Below, in pieces: positions 61,389 to 64,000 of a stretch of 64,000 nucleotides of DNA. Origin of the DNA: Aureispira sp050633105 (GTDB lineage: Bacteria; Bacteroidota; Bacteroidia; Chitinophagales; Saprospiraceae). Both the position numbers and the translations under genes were made by a program. The notes under the pieces are model-generated. The model was not told where the DNA came from. It worked only from the letters and a program-made list of their open reading frames with translations, and ran no database searches. The DNA lies in NCBI GenBank assembly GCA_050633105.1, contig JBOEFW010000017.1, forward strand, positions 1 through 64,000, given 5' to 3'. The stretch's first letter is position 1; the number at the start of each line of letters is the position of its first letter.

Positions 61389-62126
61389 ATGAAATCTAAA
61401 GAGTCTATTTACATTGTTAAAGGTAAAGGCAAAAGTGCTTTAATTAATCTAGGCACCCAAGAAATAAGATCCATTTCTAATGCTCAACTGAATCAACTCT
61501 CTGATAATATAACTTTCGAGGAAGATTTATCAGCTTATCTTTTTCCAACAATTAATGCTTATCAAAAAGAAATTCTTGATCTTCGGTTATCCAAAATCAA
61601 GAATTTTGAAAAAATGCTTAAAGTTTTAGATGACTCCATCAAAACTGGAACAGTTTATCTGAATGTAAGGATATTTTGCCCTAATGAGGATCCAATTTCC
61701 TTAAAAGAAATTCAAACTTTAATTACTTGGATTAATGAAACCATTTTTCATTTTGGTATAGTAGTAGTCATTCCAGAGCATTATAACAAAGAACTATTTT
61801 ATAAGGAGTTTTCAGCTTATAGGGTGATTCTCAAAAAAAAGCCCACAGCTAAAACCGCCATTTATCAACCCGTATTTAGAGTTAGCCCAAATGCTATTCA
61901 TGTCTCTAAAAACAACAACTTATACCATTATTCAAGAGATACCATAGTGATCGAAGAAAATGACATTCAACTAATCGATCATGATCAATTCAATGTTCCT
62001 AAATCCAACATTGAAAATTGTAAAGATTGTGCTTTTAGATTAACCTGTTTTGACTTACGAAAAGTATTCCAAGAAGGGGAGAAATATTATTATAATTCCA
62101 CTTGTCAATATGAATTAGATGACTAA
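61389..62126 (+). CDS. SPASM-type peptide maturase of the grasp-with-spasm system (short form)
   Basis: The chosen ATG 61389 gives 245 residues (an upstream ATG at 61368 overlaps the previous gene). The C-terminus has the SPASM cysteines: Cys-Lys-Asp-Cys in NIENCKDCAFRLTCFDLRK and a last Cys in YYNSTCQYELDD. Relatives in my memory are about 340 residues and have extra cysteines upstream of this block; here the region NAIHVSKNNNLYHYS lacks them. No CxxxCxxC radical-SAM motif is seen, which is normal for this family. The first half contains CPNEDP and LKEIQTLITWINETIFHFG. It should be an iron-sulfur partner that helps the ligase, but its chemistry is unproven. It starts one base after the small gene. 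Confidence 0.75.
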   Translation: MKSKESIYIVKGKGKSALINLGTQEIRSISNAQLNQLSDNITFEEDLSAYLFPTINAYQKEILDLRLSKIKNFEKMLKVLDDSIKTGTVYLNVRIFCPNEDPISLKEIQTLITWINETIFHFGIVVVIPEHYNKELFYKEFSAYRVILKKKPTAKTAIYQPVFRVSPNAIHVSKNNNLYHYSRDTIVIEENDIQLIDHDQFNVPKSNIENCKDCAFRLTCFDLRKVFQEGEKYYYNSTCQYELDD

Positions 62127-62131
62127 CCATT

Positions 62132-64000
62132 ATGTCTATCAAGTTTCCATTTTATAAGCAATTAGATGCGATGGATTGCGGTCCTACTTGCCTGAAGATG
62201 ATCGCTCAATCACATGGCAGATCCTTTCCATTACAATATTTGAGAGAACAATGCTACATCACCCGAGAAGGCGTGTCTATCTTAGGTATTGTACAAGCGG
62301 CTGAAAGTATAGGTTATCGTACGATTGCTCTCAAACTAACGTATAAACAAAAAGGAGATGTTCCTGGACTAATGCAGTTGCCTTTACCTTGTATCGCTTA
62401 TTGGGAGCAAAGGCATTTTGTGGTCGTCTATAAAATCTCCAAAGACTATGTCTGGATTGCGGACCCAGCAGAAGGAAAACTCAAATTGAAGCGCGCTTTC
62501 TTTGAAAAGGGATGGCTTCATGGAGCTACCAAAGGTATTGTACTCGGTTTAGAGACAAGCCCTAGCTTTTATCAAGACGATTCCGTACAAGAAGATCGTT
62601 CTAAATGGAGCTATCTATTCAGTTATTTAAGGCCTTACAAACGATTGATTTTCCAATTTGTCCTTGGTATGCTTGCAGGTTTGGTCTTTCAGCTGATTTT
62701 TCCTTTTCTTACACAATCTTTGATTGATGTTGGTGTTAATAACCAAAACATAAGTTTTGTCTGGTTGGTATTAATTGCTCAACTTGTCTTATCCATTAGT
62801 CAGGTCTTTGTTCGCTTTATTCAATCTTGGATTGCCCTTAATATTGGCCGTCGAGTCAATATTAATTTAGTGGCTGATTTCTTAGCCAAAATGATGCAAT
62901 TGCCCTTAGGATTTTTTGATACCAAAAATATAGGCGATTTGTATCAAAGAATCAGTGATAACCATCGCGTAGAATCTTTTTTGACGAATTCTATTCTTAA
63001 TACAATCTTCTCTTTTGTTACGGTTTTGGTGTTTTCAGGCGTTTTATTGGTCTATAGCAAAATCATTTTTCTTGTTTTTTTCTCTTTCTCTATTCTTTAT
63101 TTGTTGTGGGTTTGGGGGTTTCTAAAATGGCGCAAAGAGCTGGATTATATGGCTTTTCAGCAAGCTAGTGAGAACCAGCAAACCCTCTATGAGATTATCA
63201 ATGGTGTACAGGAGATAAAATTGCAAGGGAGCGAATACAAAAGGCGTTGGAAATGGATAGAAATCCAAGCTAAATTATTTGGAGTACAAACAAAGGCCCT
63301 AACCTTAAGACAGTATCAAGAATTTGGAGTCATGCTCTTTTCCAAACTTAAAGACATTATCATTTCCTTCCTTGCCGCCACAGCAGTTATTAATGGTGAA
63401 ATGACCTTGGGAATGATGGTCGCCGTCCAATATATTGTAGGACAGTTAAATGCTCCTTTTCAACAATTCATTAGCTTTATCTATACCGCACAAGATGCTA
63501 AAATTAGTTTAGATAGAATGAATGAAATTACCTCTGAGCCAGACGAAAATGCATCGTCGATCTCTTTAATAAAAGATCTGCCAGAGACCTCTCATCTAAC
63601 CATAGAAAACTTATCTTTCAGTTATACCCCCATCTCTCTTCCAGTTTTAAAGGATATTAACCTCACCATCTTAGAAGGAAAAACAACAGCTATTGTTGGA
63701 GCGAGTGGTAGTGGAAAAACTACTCTTTTGAAGTTACTCCTTGGTTTTTATCCCCTCTCTAAAGGAAATATTCTTGTGGGCAAAATACCTTTAGAATCAA
63801 TTGATAAACGCTACTGGCGAAGTTTGTGTGGAACGGTTATGCAGGATGGGTATATTTTTTCAGATACTATAGCTCAAAACATTGCAGAAAGTGATACTTC
63901 TATTAATTATCAAAAATTGCATCATGCTATTGAAATAGCCAATATTCATGACCTAATAGAAACGCTTCCTCTAGGTTACAATACAGTTATTGGCTCTAAA
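62132..64000 (+). CDS. C39-peptidase ABC exporter (partial, runs off the window)
   Basis: The reading frame opens at ATG 62132, 5 bases after the maturase stop, and runs to the window edge (623 residues so far). The N-terminal C39 peptidase domain has Cys16 (DAMDCGPTCL), His95 (EQRHFVVVY) and Asp111 (ADPAEG), so it should cut after the double glycine of the precursor. Membrane helices (about 170-450) and the ATPase (about 485 on; Walker A GASGSGKT at 523-530, Q-loop near VMQDGYIF) follow. The signature motif lies beyond the window. It removes the leader and exports the modified core. Confidence 0.95.
   Translation, partial: MSIKFPFYKQLDAMDCGPTCLKMIAQSHGRSFPLQYLREQCYITREGVSILGIVQAAESIGYRTIALKLTYKQKGDVPGLMQLPLPCIAYWEQRHFVVVYKISKDYVWIADPAEGKLKLKRAFFEKGWLHGATKGIVLGLETSPSFYQDDSVQEDRSKWSYLFSYLRPYKRLIFQFVLGMLAGLVFQLIFPFLTQSLIDVGVNNQNISFVWLVLIAQLVLSISQVFVRFIQSWIALNIGRRVNINLVADFLAKMMQLPLGFFDTKNIGDLYQRISDNHRVESFLTNSILNTIFSFVTVLVFSGVLLVYSKIIFLVFFSFSILYLLWVWGFLKWRKELDYMAFQQASENQQTLYEIINGVQEIKLQGSEYKRRWKWIEIQAKLFGVQTKALTLRQYQEFGVMLFSKLKDIIISFLAATAVINGEMTLGMMVAVQYIVGQLNAPFQQFISFIYTAQDAKISLDRMNEITSEPDENASSISLIKDLPETSHLTIENLSFSYTPISLPVLKDINLTILEGKTTAIVGASGSGKTTLLKLLLGFYPLSKGNILVGKIPLESIDKRYWRSLCGTVMQDGYIFSDTIAQNIAESDTSINYQKLHHAIEIANIHDLIETLPLGYNTVIGSK

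Noticed and set aside
61389..62126. The SPASM protein as a radical-SAM enzyme
   Set aside because: No CxxxCxxC motif is present; only C-terminal SPASM-type cysteines are seen.
1..64000. tRNA, rRNA or CRISPR features
   Set aside because: No cloverleaf-type TTCGA arms, rRNA segments or regularly spaced repeats with unique spacers were noticed by eye in the intergenic regions. A covariance-model scan was not possible.

Overview
The window is a draft-assembly piece (one 25-N gap) of a low-GC Bacteroidota chromosome, most likely from the Saprospiria or a relative. The evidence is a Por-type (T9SS type A) C-terminal sorting domain, DUF4837 and DUF4175 proteins, a fused SecDF, paired DUF1800/DUF1501 genes, many short lipoproteins, and repeated TAnnTTTG promoter boxes, the -7 element of Bacteroidota. 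The genus assignment is inference. No rRNA, tRNA or CRISPR array was recognised.

Layout. 1-6 kb: small secreted proteins and lipoproteins, a macro-domain protein, a ClbS/DfsB-type four-helix protein, a probable collapsed insertion sequence at the N gap, and a T9SS cargo protein. 6.5-13 kb: recA with a strong promoter and a perfect palindrome in its leader, facing two tandem PorE-like TPR/beta-propeller envelope proteins that end in a SPOR-like domain. 13.4-16.1 kb: rmlA and a mitochondrial-type citrate synthase. 16-21 kb: lipoproteins, a zinc-ribbon protein, an isoaspartyl peptidase and a RibD-like reductase. 21.6-29 kb: a giant DUF4175 membrane protein, an anti-sigma-type ATPase, ybeY, a glycosyltransferase fused to a degenerate phosphoglycosyltransferase, and a methyltransferase. 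29-34.8 kb: DUF1501/DUF1800, a duplicated-domain lipoprotein, a frameshifted anti-sigma ATPase and a lipoprotein. 35-40.4 kb: a sigma-54 response regulator divergent from a PAS-rich hybrid histidine kinase. 40.5-47.7 kb: a small membrane protein, murB, secDF, a fatty-acid 2-hydroxylase and a methyltransferase. 48-51 kb: a double-AraC regulator with NTF2-like, SPW-like and YHS genes, then a family-4-type uracil-DNA glycosylase. 51.6-58 kb: pbpC, a blaI/blaR1-like pair, a lipoprotein, a phosphopantetheinyl transferase and an acyltransferase.

The most interesting region is 58.2-64 kb. It is a compact ribosomal-peptide cluster of the grasp-with-spasm (graspetide) type: a 61-residue precursor with a double-glycine leader and an aspartate-rich octapeptide tandem repeat, a perfect-stem terminator or attenuator, an ATP-grasp ligase starting at TTG, an unrecognised 65-residue protein, a short SPASM-type maturase with no visible radical-SAM motif and a reduced cysteine set, and a C39-peptidase ABC exporter that runs off the window. 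The expected flow is precursor, side-chain macrocyclisation by the ATP-grasp enzyme, then leader removal and export by the C39 transporter. The repeat-type core and the reduced SPASM partner are what look new.
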